From NCBI RefSeq assembly GCF_024256385.1, contig NZ_JAMLFW010000001.1, positions 1,116,001-1,180,000 of the forward strand: 64,000 bases of DNA, in the 5' to 3' direction. Every line of letters starts with the position of its first letter. Within the stretch, counting starts at the first letter, position 1. Positions 1 to 9,080 of this stretch are shown piece by piece. The stretch is from Anatilimnocola floriformis. GTDB lineage: Bacteria; Planctomycetota; Planctomycetia; Pirellulales; Pirellulaceae. The translations under genes were made by a program, and so were the position numbers. The notes under the pieces were generated by a model. The model did not search any database and was not told the origin of the DNA. It saw only the letters and a program-made list of their open reading frames with translations.

Positions 1-326
1 TGCAGCCGAAGGATCTTGCCGACGAAGCGTTCCTCCGCCGTATTCCGTACAAGATCGAAGTGAAGGACCCGGGCCGCGAAGAGTTCCACCTCCTCTTCAA
101 GATCGGCTGCAAGGGTGCCAGCTGCGAATTCAAGCCGGAAGTAGTCGATCACCTGATCGAAAAGCACTACAAGCCAGCCCGTCGCCCGCTGCGTCGCTGC
201 CAGCCGCGCGACTTGCTCAACCAGGTCCGCAACTACTGCGTCTACAACGGCATTCCGGTGGAAATGAGGCCGGAGTATTTCGATCGCGTCGTGCCGAGCT
301 ACTTCACGGTGGTTTCGGGCGGTTAG
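1..326 (+). CDS. AAA-type ATPase, C-terminal end (partial)
   Basis: The reading frame is open from the left edge (codons start at base 3) and ends at TAG 324-326, so the start lies outside the window. About 107 residues are visible. The stretch 'DEAFLRRIPYKIEV' resembles the end of an AAA+ core, where the arginine pair lies in the sensor region. It is followed by a basic helical lid with the cysteine-containing segment 'RRPLRRCQPRDLLNQV'. The role is inferred to be ATP-driven remodelling of an unknown substrate, because nothing of the nucleotide-binding Walker motifs can be seen here. An internal GTG at 60 is not taken as the start because coding similarity continues upstream. Confidence 0.6.
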   Translation, partial: QPKDLADEAFLRRIPYKIEVKDPGREEFHLLFKIGCKGASCEFKPEVVDHLIEKHYKPARRPLRRCQPRDLLNQVRNYCVYNGIPVEMRPEYFDRVVPSYFTVVSGG

Positions 327-349
327 AGCGGGGTGATAGAATCGCCGCC

Positions 350-841
350 ATGCTCACTCGCACTCTTATCTGCTCGTTGCTATTCGCTGCCGTCATCTTT
401 AGCGGCTGCTCTGCGCAAAATCAAAAAATCACGGCGCTGACAGACGCAGATCAAACGCGTTTGAAGGAGCAGCGCGCCGTTGTGGAGCAACACCTCCGCG
501 ATGAAGAAGCCCAAGAGAAATACAAAACCTCAGCCGGTAAGTTGGAGGCCATTCGCACGATTGTGCAGGACAAAATCTATAAGCCTGATCAGACGTACGA
601 ACTGCAGTGTTTAGGCATCGTGCTCGGGGATGCGTTCGTGCAGGATTTCGGGTTGGAATGGGTGATGGTCGAGGATGAATACGGCCGCGATCCTGCAGTG
701 CGAAAGCCCGATACCACATTGGTACTTTATCCCCTGACGATGATTTCAAAGCGAATCGAGCGTGGTGAACAAGTTGACGTGTTCGACCTGCACCGCCGCA
801 CGGCGGCGCAAGTTGCGAAGTTTAAAGAAAAAGCGAAGTAG
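350..841 (+). CDS. Predicted lipoprotein, unknown function
   Basis: This 163-residue protein starts with a basic n-region and a hydrophobic stretch ending in the lipobox 'FSGC' (Cys20), so it is probably a lipoprotein of the envelope. The mature part is charged and helical in its first half ('RLKEQRAVVEQHLRDEEAQ'). I recognise no domain. It begins 24 bases after the upstream ATPase gene on the same strand and could share its transcript. A short hairpin overlaps its stop codon (838-859). Confidence 0.7.
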   Translation: MLTRTLICSLLFAAVIFSGCSAQNQKITALTDADQTRLKEQRAVVEQHLRDEEAQEKYKTSAGKLEAIRTIVQDKIYKPDQTYELQCLGIVLGDAFVQDFGLEWVMVEDEYGRDPAVRKPDTTLVLYPLTMISKRIERGEQVDVFDLHRRTAAQVAKFKEKAK

Positions 842-859
842 CTGAGCCCAGGCAGCTAC
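838..859. terminator. Small hairpin overlapping the lipoprotein stop codon
   Basis: Seven-base arms 838-844 (GTAGCTG) and 853-859 (CAGCTAC) enclose an 8-base loop. The stop codon TAG 839-841 lies in the left arm. No T tract follows, so termination is only a possibility. The arm sequence resembles the start of the larger inverted repeat at 42750-42822, so this may be a decayed copy. Confidence 0.3.
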
Positions 860-962
860 ATTCGACGCTGCGCGGCGCGATACACTAAGTATCGCCGCCA
901 CACACTTTCTTTAGGGCGCGAGCAAACCACGCGGAGCGTGATGACTGCACTGGAGCTGAACG

Positions 963-2204
963 ATGCAACGTATTTTCTGCGCATCTCTGGTCGTTCTAGT
1001 TAGCTTGGTCGCGAATTCATTCGCACAAGAATTCACACCGCCACCCAAAGCCGAGCGCGATTATCTCGCGGCCCTCTCCAAAGTCGGTGGCCGAGCGCAG
1101 GTTGATAGCGATTATCGAATCACGGAGGTCAATCTCGGCGCGGATTGCACCAACGAACAGCTGAAGACCATCGCCGCTTGCGAGCGGCTGACGACGCTGA
1201 GCATCAACAGCCGTCTGATCACCGACGAAGGTTTGGCTCATCTGCACAAGTTGAACAAACTGACCACGGTGACGATCATCGGCTCGAGCGCGACCAGCGA
1301 AGGCGTGGCGGCGTTGCGAGCCTCGCTGCCCGACGCAACTATTACGAGTCCTCGCAACGCCACCACTCGTCCTGCTGCACAGGCTGGCGGCGGAGCGCGG
1401 GATTCGGTTGCGCGTAGTTCTGGTTTCAACGGAGCGGGCGGCTTTGGTGGCATGGTCAGTCGAGCCACAATCCTGCTGCGCAATCCTGCCATTCAAGACG
1501 ATCTGAAACTGACGCCCGAGCAGAGGACGCAGATCGGCGAAGCGACGAACTCCAATGCCTTTAATGCAGTCATCAAGCTGATCGAAGACAAGGCGCAGGC
1601 CCTGCTGACAGCGGAGCAAAGAGCGCGATTACAGCAGCTGGAGTTGCAACAAGGTGGCGCGCTCGCGGTCATTCGGGCCGAAATTATTCCACAGCTGAAG
1701 ATCACGGAAGATCAGGTCGCCGCCATTCAAAAACTGAATGACGAGCTCGGCGAAGAATCTCGCGAGATCATGCGGCAAGCACTTACGCAGCGCGGCGCGG
1801 AGGAGAGCTCCGATGAGCTCGCGAAGAGACTGCGCGATAAGATTGCCGAGTTCAATAAGAAGCGAGAAGAGAAGATTCTCGCCTTGCTCAGTGACGATCA
1901 ACGCAAGGCTTGGTCAGCGCTCATTGGTCCCAAAGGACCGGAAGTGAGTGCATCGGCCAGCTTCTTTAGCAACGGCCCAGGAACGGCGGGAGGTCGCGAG
2001 CGGCGTGGTATGGAACCAACGGCGTTTGCGAAAGGCCTGTTCACACAACTCGATGCCGACAAGGATGGCATGCTGACCGAGGTCGAGTTCCCTGCGACGA
2101 ATCGAACGCGCGTGGGAATGACGAACGCTGGCATCACGCTCGTCTATCCAGTGAACAGAGAAGTCTTTGTGGAGAACTATCTCAAGTACATGCGCAGCCG
2201 CTGA
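963..2204 (+). CDS. Secreted LRR and EF-hand protein
   Basis: The 413-residue product has a signal peptide (residues 1-21, 'LVANSFAQ' at the cleavage region), then a short leucine-rich-repeat region around residues 55-125 ('LITDEGLAHLHKLNKL'). A long charged helical middle part (about 175-325, 'DLKLTPEQRTQIGEA') follows, and a single EF-hand-like loop 'DADKDGMLTEVEF' sits near the C terminus. This combination is common in planctomycete exported proteins. The EF-hand suggests Ca2+ binding, and the function is otherwise unknown. The ATG at 963 is preceded by GGAG about 8 bases upstream. The gene stands alone and converges on the DUF2934 gene. Confidence 0.7.
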   Translation: MQRIFCASLVVLVSLVANSFAQEFTPPPKAERDYLAALSKVGGRAQVDSDYRITEVNLGADCTNEQLKTIAACERLTTLSINSRLITDEGLAHLHKLNKLTTVTIIGSSATSEGVAALRASLPDATITSPRNATTRPAAQAGGGARDSVARSSGFNGAGGFGGMVSRATILLRNPAIQDDLKLTPEQRTQIGEATNSNAFNAVIKLIEDKAQALLTAEQRARLQQLELQQGGALAVIRAEIIPQLKITEDQVAAIQKLNDELGEESREIMRQALTQRGAEESSDELAKRLRDKIAEFNKKREEKILALLSDDQRKAWSALIGPKGPEVSASASFFSNGPGTAGGRERRGMEPTAFAKGLFTQLDADKDGMLTEVEFPATNRTRVGMTNAGITLVYPVNREVFVENYLKYMRSR

Positions 2205-2230
2205 GCGCTGCTTACGCTGCGAAGCGTTCT

Positions 2231-2593
2231 TTACGCTTTGCCGACCAAGTCACTTTTGGTGACTTGGGTGATCGAACGCGCCGGCGGATCGCTAGCTGGG
2301 AATGATTCTTCGAGTGCTTCTTGTACGACGTCCTTGGTGCCTGAGGCATCGGGCACGGCTCGTTGCTGCAAAAATTCTCGTTCGGCATCGAGCCAGAAAT
2401 CATGTCCGTCGCCGATGGGGCTCCCAGCAGCTTCCCATTTGTAATAGGCCGCGTCACGGATGTGGGCCAGAGCTTCCTGTTCGATGACAGCGGTGTTCGC
2501 GTCGAAGCAAGGAGGGGTTGGTGTTTCAGCGGGCAGGACGGTTGGTTTTTGACTGGTCTGCGGGCCGTGATCGGCCTGAGTGTTCCGTTTCAT
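2231..2593 (-). CDS. DUF2934 domain protein
   Basis: The 120-residue protein contains the DUF2934 pattern 'HIRDAAYYKWEAAGSP' followed by 'DFWLDAEREF', with a C-terminal tail 'EESFPASDPPARSI' that is frequent in small stress-related bacterial proteins. DUF2934 has no assigned biochemical function. I prefer the ATG at 2593 to the TTG at 2611, because the GGGGAGGG just upstream of the ATG is a good ribosome binding site. The gene ends 27 bases from the stop of the convergent LRR/EF-hand gene. Confidence 0.75.
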   Translation of the reverse strand: MKRNTQADHGPQTSQKPTVLPAETPTPPCFDANTAVIEQEALAHIRDAAYYKWEAAGSPIGDGHDFWLDAEREFLQQRAVPDASGTKDVVQEALEESFPASDPPARSITQVTKSDLVGKA

Positions 2594-2831
2594 TGGTATC
2601 ACCCTCCCCAATTTGCCGCGAATTTACGCGGCAATTGAGCATTAGAGCTAGAATTGCGTAGCGGCAGGCCGCCAAATTGTTCGCAGCAGTCGCTCGGCCG
2701 GCAAGGAGGAAAACAGACGAGCGAATTTCTAGCAGCGAATGTTAAAATCAGGATGGTGCTGCGGTACAAAACGTGCAACAGCCCAACGTGCATCCTTGAC
2801 GACCTCTTCTCGTTTCAGTCAGGAGATTTTC

Positions 2832-3179
2832 ATGCTCGTTCAGATCAAGACCGACAATCACATCGAAGGAAGTGCCCGCTTGCAGGATTGGGTTCGTGAC
2901 GAAGTGACCGACTCGCTCGAGCGGTTCACGCCTCAGTTAACTCGGGCCGAAGTTTTTCTGTCTGATCTCAATAGTCACAAGAACGGCGCGATCGATAAAC
3001 AGTGCACGGTAGAAGTGCATGTCGCCCGGCTCGATCCAATCGCCGTGACCAAAGACGCCGGTTCGCTCGAAGCAGCGCTCAATGCCGCCCTGAGTGCGAT
3101 CACGATCACACTCGATAGCCGTGTGGAAAAAATGCACGCCAAGAAGGGCCGCACGCCGATGGGCGGCGTGCCGGAATAG
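2832..3179 (+). CDS. HPF/RaiA-type ribosome hibernation factor, short form
   Basis: This 115-residue protein fits the short HPF/RaiA family. These proteins bind the 30S decoding region and hold ribosomes inactive in slow growth. Features seen are the opening strand 'MLVQIKTDNHIEG', the helix 'WVRDEVTDSLERF', the segment 'RAEVFLSDLNSHKNG' and the basic helix ending 'RVEKMHAKKGR'. No long C-terminal dimerisation domain is present. The ATG at 2832 follows AGGAGA with a 6-base gap, so upstream in-frame starts (2739) are rejected. Stationary-phase regulation is known for the family and is not visible here. Confidence 0.8.
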   Translation: MLVQIKTDNHIEGSARLQDWVRDEVTDSLERFTPQLTRAEVFLSDLNSHKNGAIDKQCTVEVHVARLDPIAVTKDAGSLEAALNAALSAITITLDSRVEKMHAKKGRTPMGGVPE

Positions 3180-3184
3180 ACTTG

Positions 3185-3303
3185 CTTTTCGCTGCTGCGA
3201 AAGAATGCATCTCTCGGTAAGACGGACCATTGGTCCGTCTCGTGGCGTGAGACAAGTAATTCAAATCAAACCGCTTCGCAGACGGACCAATGGTCCGCCC
3301 TAG
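3185..3303. repeat. Palindromic repeat family R1, copy A
   Basis: Two copies of the palindrome GGACCANTGGTCC lie at 3224-3236 and 3284-3296, each flanked by GAC on the left. A separate hairpin with arms 3185-3192 and 3197-3203 (CTTTTCGC/GCGAAAG) precedes them, as in the larger composite at 27974-28137. The element lies between the HPF-like and DUF3500 genes. Other copies are at 28011-28100, 45853-45962 and 51904-51994. Confidence 0.8.
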
Positions 3304-3416
3304 GTGGAAGTCGGCAGTAGTTTCTCCTTGCGCACCGGCCTATATTGAACTCGCCAGAGTTACATAGGTAGAGCTGGAGCGTTCAGCTCGACTCAAAATG
3401 CTGCAAGGAGTTTGTC

Positions 3417-4508
3417 ATGACTGCTGACTCTCGTACCTCCCTCCCCTGCCCTGACTGCGACCCACAGCCTGCGGCGCAAACTGCGGCTCCCGGTCTGGCC
3501 CGGCGTGACTTCCTCCGTGTGACCAGCGCTGGTGTGGCTGCTGTCGCGCTCGGCGGCGGTCGTCTGTTTGCTGACGACAAACCGGCGAGCACTTCTTCGT
3601 CGGGCAAGGAAACGCCCGAAACGCTGACCAAGAAACTCTATGACTCGATGAACAAGGACCAGCGGAAGGAAGTTTGCTTCCCTTGGGATTACAAAGATCC
3701 GCAGCTTGGTCTGCTCCGCACGCGCATCTCGAACAACTGGCACATTACGTCGCCCGCGATCCTCAGCGATTACTACACCAGCGATCAAAAGGAAATCGTG
3801 CGCGCGATTTACGAAGGTATCATCAGCCCCGAGTGGAAAGACCGCGTCGACAAGCAGCTGAAGGACGACAACAACGGCAAAACGTGGGGCAACGATCAGA
3901 ACATCGCGATCTTCGGCACGCCGGGCGACGGCAAGTTTGAACTCGTGATGACCGGCCGGCACATGACCATTCGCTGCGACGGCAATAGCACCGACCACAT
4001 GGCCTTCGGCGGTCCGATTTTCTACGGTCACGCAGCCAGTGGCTTCACCGAAAAGGAAGGGCATCCCGGCAACGTGTATTGGGAACAAGCACTCGAAGCC
4101 AACAAGGTCTACGAGATGCTCGATGGCAAACAGCGCGGCAAAGCCGAAGTCTCGAAGACATGGCCTGAGAGCCAGGTGCAGTTCCAGGGTGAAAAGGGAA
4201 CGTTCGCCGGCATTCCGATCGCCGATCTGACGTCCGATCAGAAAGAACAGATGCAGAAAGTGCTGCAGAAGCTGATCGAACCTTATCGCCAGAGCGATCG
4301 CGACGAAGTGCTCGCCTGCCTCAAGACGCAGGGTGGTCTCGACAAGTGCTCGCTGGCGTTCTTCACCGATGCCGACTTGGGCAAAGACAAGGTGTGGGAC
4401 AACTGGCGTTTGGAAGGCCCGTCGTTCGTTTGGAATTTCCGCAGCGTGCCGCACGTACACTGCTGGGTCAACATCGCCGATAGCGCCGATGTGAAACTCA
4501 ACTCCTGA
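3417..4508 (+). CDS. DUF3500 family protein with Tat signal
   Basis: The 363-residue product carries a twin-arginine signal ('LARRDFLRVTSAGVAA', about residues 28-43) and is therefore probably exported folded through Tat. The body matches the DUF3500 family pattern, with 'RHMTIRCDG', 'FYGHAASGF' and a C-terminal 'PHVHCWVNI'. Members are secreted proteins of unknown activity, and the clustered histidines suggest a metal site, which is inference. The ATG at 3417 follows AAGGAG (3405-3410) at good spacing. A hairpin at 4527-4560 follows the stop. Confidence 0.8.
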   Translation: MTADSRTSLPCPDCDPQPAAQTAAPGLARRDFLRVTSAGVAAVALGGGRLFADDKPASTSSSGKETPETLTKKLYDSMNKDQRKEVCFPWDYKDPQLGLLRTRISNNWHITSPAILSDYYTSDQKEIVRAIYEGIISPEWKDRVDKQLKDDNNGKTWGNDQNIAIFGTPGDGKFELVMTGRHMTIRCDGNSTDHMAFGGPIFYGHAASGFTEKEGHPGNVYWEQALEANKVYEMLDGKQRGKAEVSKTWPESQVQFQGEKGTFAGIPIADLTSDQKEQMQKVLQKLIEPYRQSDRDEVLACLKTQGGLDKCSLAFFTDADLGKDKVWDNWRLEGPSFVWNFRSVPHVHCWVNIADSADVKLNS

Positions 4509-4526
4509 TTTTTTCGGCAAAGTCGT

Positions 4527-4560
4527 AGGCCCACCCCATCGCCCGTTTTTTGGTGGGCCT
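4527..4560 (+). terminator. Hairpin after the DUF3500 gene
   Basis: Nine-base perfect arms AGGCCCACC (4527-4535) and GGTGGGCCT (4552-4560) enclose a 16-base loop that contains a T run. No T tract follows the right arm, so it is a possible rather than typical intrinsic terminator between the DUF3500 gene and ggt. Confidence 0.5.
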
Positions 4561-4596
4561 CTCGAGTACGTTCGATCCACCCTACATGTAATAAAA

Positions 4597-6330
4597 ATGC
4601 TCTCTCGCCGCGCCTATCTAAAAACTCTCACCGCGGCGGGAGGTCTCGCTGCCTGCGGTCTGCCTGTCATGGCTGCTGATCCAAATCGCCTGTGGGAGAA
4701 AGGTGTCGTCGCCTCGGTCCAACCGGTGGCTACGCAGGCCGGCGTTGCTGCGCTCGCGCGCGGTGGTAATGCGGTCGACGCCGCGATTGCAGCCGCAGTC
4801 ACGCTCGGCATTGTCGATCAGCACAACAGCGGCATTGGCGGTGGTTGTTTCATTTTGATTCGCCGAGCGAACGGCCAATTGCTCGCCATCGATGGCCGCG
4901 AAACAGCACCGGCCCGCGCTTCGCGCGATATGTATCTGCGCGATGGCAAACCCCAGCCCGAATTGAGCCAGACCGGGGCGCTCGCCGTCGGCACGCCGGG
5001 AGCGATCGCCGCTTACGATCTCGCGCTGCAGCACGCGGGCAAGCTCATGCTCGCCGACATCTTTCGTCCCGCCGCGGAAGTCGCTGAGAAGGGTTTCGCG
5101 GTCGATACGAATTTCGCGCGCAAGTTGAAAAGCACAGCGGCAAAGCTCGCGCAGTTTCTTGGCTCCGCCAAAGCACTGCTCAAGCCCGATGGTTCGGCCT
5201 ACGATGCCGGCGAAGTGCTGAAGCAGCCTGATCTCGCGGCGACGTATCGCAATATTGCCGAGCGCGGGCCCGATTGGTTCTATCGCGGCGAGTTCGCGGA
5301 AAAAGTCGCGGCCTGGATGAAGGACAACGGCGGTTTGCTCACGGCGGAGGACTTTGCCGCATACAAACCGATTCGTCGCGAACCGCTGCAGACGAAGTAC
5401 CGGCAGTGTCAGATCATCGGCTTTCCGCCGCCGAGTTCCGGTGGCGTGCATGTGGCACAGATGCTCAACATGTTGGAGAGTTTCGATCTTACTCTGCTGG
5501 CCAGCAAAAAAGATGGAACCTTCGAGCATCTTCTCGCCGAGGTGATGAACTTGGCCTTCGCCGATCGGGCTTATTGGCTGGGGGATCCGAGCTTTGCTCA
5601 AGTGCCGCGCGGGCTGATCGATGCCGAGTATGCTCGCACGCTGGCGGCCAAGATCGATTTGAGCAAGGCGACCGCCGTGCCGAGCTACGGGCGTCCGCCG
5701 CGGGCGACGGAAAATATCTTTTCCGGGAAGGAATACGATCCCGCCGAGAGCAAGCACACCACGCACATTGCCGCCGCCGACGCCGAAGGAAATTGGGTGG
5801 CGATTACACAAACCGTCAATACAACGTTTGGTTCCAAAGTGATCGTGCCGGGAACCGGCGTGGTGCTGAACAACGAGATGGACGATTTCTCGATCAGCCC
5901 TGGTCAGCCGAATGCCTTTGGACTGATCGGTGCCGAGGCCAACGCCGTAGCGCCGGGCAAACGGCCGTTGTCGAGCATGAGTCCGACGATTGTCCTCCGC
6001 GATGGCCAGCCGATACTTGCCGTGGGGGCGGCAGGTGGTCCGACGATCATCACGCAGGTGCTGCAGGTGCTGTTGCGCGTGCTCGATCTGCAGCAACCAT
6101 TAGATACCGCTGTCGCCGCTCCGCGAGTTCATCATCAATGGCGGCCTGATGAATTGCGGGTCGAGAAGTCGCTCGCTCCGGCGATTTGTAAATCACTGGA
6201 AGAGCGGGGACACAAACTGGCCCAGACCGATGGCATTGGCGTCTGTCAGGCGGTCGGCCTCGAGCCTGGATCGAAGAAGCTCATTGGCGTGCATGACCCG
6301 CGCGTGCCCGGTTCGGCCGCGGGGTTGTAG
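4597..6330 (+). CDS. ggt: Gamma-glutamyltranspeptidase
   Basis: The 577-residue protein is a full-length gamma-glutamyltransferase (Ntn hydrolase). It hydrolyses glutathione and other gamma-glutamyl compounds or transfers the gamma-glutamyl group, usually in the periplasm. The segment 'ESKHTTHIAAADAEGNW' places the autocleavage site before Thr388, the expected catalytic residue. 'LSSMSPTIV' supplies the oxyanion serines, and 'NSGIGGGCF' with 'DGRETAP' is the large-subunit substrate site. The N terminus 'MLSRRAYLKTLTAAGG' looks like a Tat signal. No strong ribosome binding site is visible before the ATG. The family call is firm and the physiological substrate is unknown. Confidence 0.92.
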   Translation: MLSRRAYLKTLTAAGGLAACGLPVMAADPNRLWEKGVVASVQPVATQAGVAALARGGNAVDAAIAAAVTLGIVDQHNSGIGGGCFILIRRANGQLLAIDGRETAPARASRDMYLRDGKPQPELSQTGALAVGTPGAIAAYDLALQHAGKLMLADIFRPAAEVAEKGFAVDTNFARKLKSTAAKLAQFLGSAKALLKPDGSAYDAGEVLKQPDLAATYRNIAERGPDWFYRGEFAEKVAAWMKDNGGLLTAEDFAAYKPIRREPLQTKYRQCQIIGFPPPSSGGVHVAQMLNMLESFDLTLLASKKDGTFEHLLAEVMNLAFADRAYWLGDPSFAQVPRGLIDAEYARTLAAKIDLSKATAVPSYGRPPRATENIFSGKEYDPAESKHTTHIAAADAEGNWVAITQTVNTTFGSKVIVPGTGVVLNNEMDDFSISPGQPNAFGLIGAEANAVAPGKRPLSSMSPTIVLRDGQPILAVGAAGGPTIITQVLQVLLRVLDLQQPLDTAVAAPRVHHQWRPDELRVEKSLAPAICKSLEERGHKLAQTDGIGVCQAVGLEPGSKKLIGVHDPRVPGSAAGL

Positions 6331-6368
6331 TTTTCCAATCCCCGCAGCCTCTGTAGCGTCCAAAATTC

Positions 6369-7595
6369 CTAGGCGCCTGGATCAACCGGCGCTAGGATGC
6401 TTTCGAACTGCAGTTCCAGTTCCGACAGCGCATCGACACCTGTAACCAAACGGCCGTCGGTTCCAGCGCCACCCCAGAAGAAGGCGATGACCGAATCGAC
6501 GCCATCCACCCGCAGCTGGTCGTCGCCCGCATCGAGATAGATGTAGATCGCGAGGGTCGAAGTGAGATTGGTCGCGGTCACCACATCAGCGCCGTCGCCG
6601 GTCGAGATCGTGGTGTAACCAGGGAGATCCGGCAAGTATTGAATCAGGTCGGCCAGGTCGAACGGCAGAATCGAAAGATCGATGCCGAAGCTCGAAACGA
6701 CCAGGTTCAGCAGGTTCTGATAATCGGCCTGCGTCAGACCGGATTGTACGTTGTTGAGTCCCACCACATCGGCGCCGCCGTACGTCGACAGCGTCAGCGA
6801 CAACCCCGCCAGTGTGTCGTCGATCTCGACGTCGTCCACGCCGTTGCTGCCATCGATTTTCAGCAAACCGAATAGCCCGGTGTCCAGCGTCAGGTTGTTG
6901 CCACTGTTGTTCTTACCCAAATCGATCTTGGCCGTGGCAGCCGTGACCGTGGTGAGATCGACAATATCGAGATCCGAAACTCCGGTGGGCAACGTGGCCG
7001 GACCAGCTTCGACCGTCAGCGTGACTGCGATCACATTGTTCAAATCGACGACGTCGTCACCCACGCCAGTTTTCACCGATACCGAAGCGGCCGAGCTGTT
7101 CAGGACGACGACGCTGTCGCGCTGCGTCGATTCGTTGTTGGTAATTGCTTCACCGCCGTCGATCTTGATCGACAGTGCCGGCAGCACGAACGTGCCGGCT
7201 TGCATGCCGACGATGCTCACCACGATGTCATCGCTGCCATCACCGGCATTGATGGTCGTATTGCCGAGCACTTCTGCCGGCAGCACGGTTTCGGCGCCTT
7301 CGATCGGCTGCGCGGCGATCGTGAGCGAATCGTCACCCGCGCCAAGATTGACGACAATATTGCGGGCAAGGATGTCTTCGGTAGGCCCGGTAAAGACTTC
7401 TTCGTTGAGACCGGCAATCGTGAACCGGCCGTCGGCCTGTTGATAGATCGTGATCTCATTCGAGCCGGCGTCGCCGGTTACCGTCAGCGTGCCGTCGTTG
7501 AGCGAGACCAGCACATTGCCGGCGAGGAGTTCGCGGCGTTCGAGAGATTCAAACAAAAAGCGGCGGCGAGCGGCGAGAGCAGAACTTCGTTTCAT
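6369..7595 (-). CDS. LEPR-XLL protein 1 with Asp-rich beta repeats
   Basis: The 408-residue protein begins with the planctomycete LEPR-XLL motif ('ESLERRELLAGNVLV', residues 16-30) after a basic N terminus. A chain of short repeats of the type 'NLGAGDDSL', 'GDGSDDIVV' and 'DAGDDQLRV' follows. These resemble RTX-like or beta-helix turns with acidic Ca2+-binding positions. LEPR-XLL proteins are thought to be surface or exported, and the motif probably has a sorting role, which is not proven. It is the last of three tandem paralogues on this strand. It shares 'GRF', 'VFTGPT' and 'NIVVNLGAGDD' blocks with them. Confidence 0.8.
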   Translation of the reverse strand: MKRSSALAARRRFLFESLERRELLAGNVLVSLNDGTLTVTGDAGSNEITIYQQADGRFTIAGLNEEVFTGPTEDILARNIVVNLGAGDDSLTIAAQPIEGAETVLPAEVLGNTTINAGDGSDDIVVSIVGMQAGTFVLPALSIKIDGGEAITNNESTQRDSVVVLNSSAASVSVKTGVGDDVVDLNNVIAVTLTVEAGPATLPTGVSDLDIVDLTTVTAATAKIDLGKNNSGNNLTLDTGLFGLLKIDGSNGVDDVEIDDTLAGLSLTLSTYGGADVVGLNNVQSGLTQADYQNLLNLVVSSFGIDLSILPFDLADLIQYLPDLPGYTTISTGDGADVVTATNLTSTLAIYIYLDAGDDQLRVDGVDSVIAFFWGGAGTDGRLVTGVDALSELELQFESILAPVDPGA

Positions 7596-7735
7596 GGGTG
7601 CAAAGCCTTAGAGCGGATTGAGACGCCGGTTCATCCGGAAAAATCCACGAACTTCCCTGCTGATGTCGCCATTAGTGTGTCCGCCCAATAAGACGTCGTC
7701 AACTGGCAATTAATGTTGAGAAATTCACCCCACGA

Positions 7736-8930
7736 CTACGGCAGGACCGCCGGCGCTAGCGGGGGAAGTGCTGACTCGAAGAGTATGGACCAGGTCAGCC
7801 CATCAATCCCCGAGCTGTACTCGCCGTCGTTCCCCAGGCCGCCATTGAAGAGCGAATAGAACGCGTCGATATCGGTGGCATACAGCTTGTCGTTGCCGCC
7901 GTCGAGCGACACCGAAATGCTTAACGTCGAATGCAGGTCGGCAAGTTCGACGACGTCGTCTCCATCGCCCGTCGAGACTGTTAAAAGTCCTGGCAGGCTC
8001 GGCAAGTACTGAGTCAACTGAAACAGATTGAACGGCAACTGCGGCAGGGTGATTCCATACTGCGCAAAAATAGCCGGTGCGTCGCTGGTCAGGCCGATTT
8101 GCAGATCATGCAAGTTAACCGTGTCTGCTCCCGCGCCGGTATTCAACAACAAGCTGGTTCCGATCACGCTGTTGTTGATTCGCACGTTGTCTGCGCCGGC
8201 TCCCGTCGTAGCCGAGAGGTTGCCAAACAGGCTGCGTGTACCGCTCACCGAGTTATTGCCGCCGCCGCCCGACAACGAAGCATTGAGTGCCACCACGTCG
8301 CCGAACTCAATTAGATCATTATCCGCAATGCCCGCCGCCGTCTTGGCTGGCCCTGTATCAACATTCAGGTTCAATGTCTGCGTATTGTAGATTTCGGCAA
8401 CATCATTGCCGCCGCCGGTTTTCATCGATATCGACAGCGCCGAGCTGAACCCGACTAGCACATCGTCGTCACGGATGTTGCTCGCACCATCTGCCGCCAC
8501 GGTGGGCGAGGTATCGACATTGATAGCGCGTGCCGGCAACACATAACCGCCAGCTTCGCCGCCGTTGACCAACACGACGACCAGTTTGCCACCGGCGCCG
8601 CTGTTCACCGTCGTTGTTCCCAGAATCTGCGCGGGAAGCCCCGGCAACGACACAACCGATTGCTTGCCAATTCCCAGCGTATCCTGGCCGGCGCCCAAAT
8701 TGACGGTCAGGTTGCGAATCAGCAGGTTTGTCGTCGGTCCTGTAAATACTTCCCCATTAAAGCCGACGACGTTGAATCGACCGTTGGGTTGCTGAAAGAT
8801 CGAGATATTATTAGCCGCGTCGTCAGCCGTCACCTGTGACGTTGCCGCGATCGTATTGAATGGTCACGTTGCCAGCGAGCAACTCGCGCCGCTCGAGATT
8901 TTCAACCGTCAGCCGCCTTGAACGTGTCAT
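7736..8930 (-). pseudogene. LEPR-XLL protein 2, frameshifted near the N terminus
   Basis: An ATG at 8930 opens 'MTRSRRLTVENLERRELLAG' and runs for 35 codons to TGA at 8823-8825. The remainder, 'ADDAANNISIFQQPNGRFN' onward, continues in another frame to the stop at 7736. Without the shift the two parts line up with both neighbouring paralogues. The distance between the two frames leaves a remainder of one base, so one base is extra or two are missing around 8825-8850. A GTG at 8833 could start the body alone, but that product would lack the LEPR-XLL signal. The body (365 residues) has the same Asp-rich beta repeats and a 'NLGAGQDTLGIG' block. A sequencing error is the main alternative. Confidence 0.7.
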
Positions 8931-9080
8931 GAGCAAATACCTTGAGAGGTGCCTTTATCAACCCGGTGCCAGTCTGCTTAGAGCAACAGGCGACGTCAAA
9001 TTGAATCTACCAATGTCCCTGCACACCATTTGCGTGTGCAGGGAATACCTTGTGATTAATTGGCAAGGCAAAGAACTTCC

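Noticed and set aside
4618-6096. Long minus-strand frame over ggt
   Set aside because: It is a shadow of ggt, whose catalytic residues are intact on the plus strand.
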